Part shown: piece by piece, positions 5,750 through 6,392 of the stretch
How positions within the stretch are numbered: the first letter of the stretch is position 1
How the letters are laid out: each line of letters opens with the position of its first letter
Origin: CG2-30-68-42 sp037440385
GTDB lineage: Bacteria > Pseudomonadota > Gammaproteobacteria > Burkholderiales > Rhodocyclaceae
Length of the DNA: 6,392 bases
Assembly: GCA_037440385.1 (NCBI GenBank)
Contig: JBBIUI010000107.1
Coordinates: 1 to 6,392 of the forward strand
Direction: 5' to 3'
The notes under the pieces: model-generated
Databases searched by the model: none
The model's input: the letters and a program-made list of their open reading frames with translations, nothing else
What the model was told of the DNA's origin: nothing
Position numbers and translations under genes: made by a program

Positions 5750-6392
5750 CCTTCGTTCTCCTTGCGAGCGAGCATCGCGACGCCCGAGGCGAGCGCAGCA
5801 CCGAGGCAGCCTGCACCGAGCGAGCCGAAAGCGATCATCCACGCCGCACGCGACGTGGCGCCGCCGGTCGCATCGAGCACCAGACCGAACACCAGCGGCG
5901 CGATGAAGCCCGCGCCGAAGCCGGTGAGCGAGTAGACCGCCAAAGTCGCGCCGCGTTGCGCGAGCGGCGCGACCGCGAGCACGCCCGCGGTCAGCGCGGC
6001 CGAGTCCGCCATCACCGCGATCACGTACAGCGCCATGACGCCGGTGACGAGGCTCGGGGCGGCGAGCCCGGCCAGGCCGACCGCCCACGCGAGGATTCCG
6101 GATGCGGCCATCGACGCGAGGATCGCGCGCCTGCGCCCGGTCCGCATCGCAACCTCGTTGCCCAGGATGCTCGCCGGAATGCCGAGCAGGCTGATCGCGG
6201 CCGCGGTGCTCGTGGCCTCGGTGAGCGCGCTCGCCGCACCGAACGAGAAGGCGAGGAAGGCGACCATCCACGCGCGCAGTCCGAACAGTTCCCAGCAATG
6301 CACGCCATAGCCCAGCAGATACGCGACGACCGCCGGGTCGCGCAGCGCGGCCGTCGCGCCGGCACCCGCCGCAGCCGTTCGCGGCGCGGCCG
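5746..6392 (-). CDS. Major facilitator superfamily transporter, C-terminal half (5' end off window)
   Basis: 214 residues are visible and the gene enters from the right edge, so the start and N-terminal six-helix half are missing. The visible part opens with an Ala-rich linker (the central loop), then LRDPAVVAYLLGYGVHCWEL, which resembles the start of the second MFS bundle, followed by about six hydrophobic helices and a charged tail ending RKENEG. A short basic loop, MRTGRRR, sits between helices two and three of this half, matching the usual MFS cytoplasmic loop 8-9 motif. GTG at 6303 is an internal codon and not a plausible start, because family-like sequence continues upstream of it. The substrate cannot be told. 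The stop overlaps the msrB ATG, so the transporter is probably the upstream member of the operon. Confidence 0.88.
   Translation of the reverse strand, partial: AAPRTAAAGAGATAALRDPAVVAYLLGYGVHCWELFGLRAWMVAFLAFSFGAASALTEATSTAAAISLLGIPASILGNEVAMRTGRRRAILASMAASGILAWAVGLAGLAAPSLVTGVMALYVIAVMADSAALTAGVLAVAPLAQRGATLAVYSLTGFGAGFIAPLVFGLVLDATGGATSRAAWMIAFGSLGAGCLGAALASGVAMLARKENEG

Noticed and set aside
5339..6298. An N-terminally extended MsrB fused to about 180 extra residues.
   Set aside because: The extension is an out-of-frame reading of the MFS gene, whereas the ATG at 5749 has a strong AAGGAG and gives a normal MsrB length.
6301..6303. GTG as the start of a shorter, 185-residue membrane protein.
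   Set aside because: Family-like MFS sequence (linker plus LRDPAVVAYLLGYG) continues in frame upstream to the window edge, so the gene is a partial transporter.

Overview
The window looks like chromosome from a GC-rich Gram-negative bacterium, most likely a betaproteobacterium (Burkholderiales or Rhodocyclales type). This rests on the high G+C, on family resemblance of the proteins, and on the gene order msrB - yciB - yciI - bolA - periplasmic parvulin, which I recognise as a typical betaproteobacterial cluster. No species can be named from the sequence alone. No RNA genes, CRISPR arrays, insertion sequences or phage genes are visible.

All seven genes lie on the minus strand, so transcription runs from high to low coordinates. 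In that order they are: the C-terminal half of an MFS transporter entering from the right edge (6392-5746); msrB, methionine-(R)-sulfoxide reductase (5749-5339); yciB, the inner-membrane septation protein A (5330-4716); yciI, a small YCII-domain protein (4716-4417); bolA (4420-4133); a secreted parvulin-type peptidyl-prolyl isomerase (4136-3333); and, after a 50-base GC-rich gap, a very large hybrid sensor histidine kinase (3282 to beyond base 1). From the MFS gene to the isomerase, start and stop codons overlap at four of the five junctions (ATGA, TGATG, TTGA, ATGA) and the fifth gap is 8 bases. This block is almost certainly one operon with translational coupling. Its theme is envelope and stress housekeeping: oxidised-protein repair, septum/envelope integrity, BolA-type iron-sulfur/stress function and periplasmic protein folding.

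The kinase is BvgS-like in plan: signal peptide, one periplasmic SBP_bac_3 solute-binding domain, one membrane segment, three PAS domains, HisKA, HATPase_c and a receiver domain cut by the window edge. A long plus-strand reading frame across the same bases is a codon-bias shadow.

The most important observation concerns data quality. The ATP-binding G1 box of the kinase, where a D-x-G-x-G motif is expected, instead contains an exact 13-base match to the Illumina TruSeq adapter stem (576-588). The match keeps the reading frame and changes four residues to A-L-P-I. This is best explained as adapter sequence in the assembly and not as biology. Other points are a perfect TATAAT placed 7 bases before the yciB ATG with no Shine-Dalgarno, an inverted repeat covering the ribosome-binding site and TTG start of bolA, and an MsrB lacking the usual resolving cysteine. 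I found no convincing novel biological system here.
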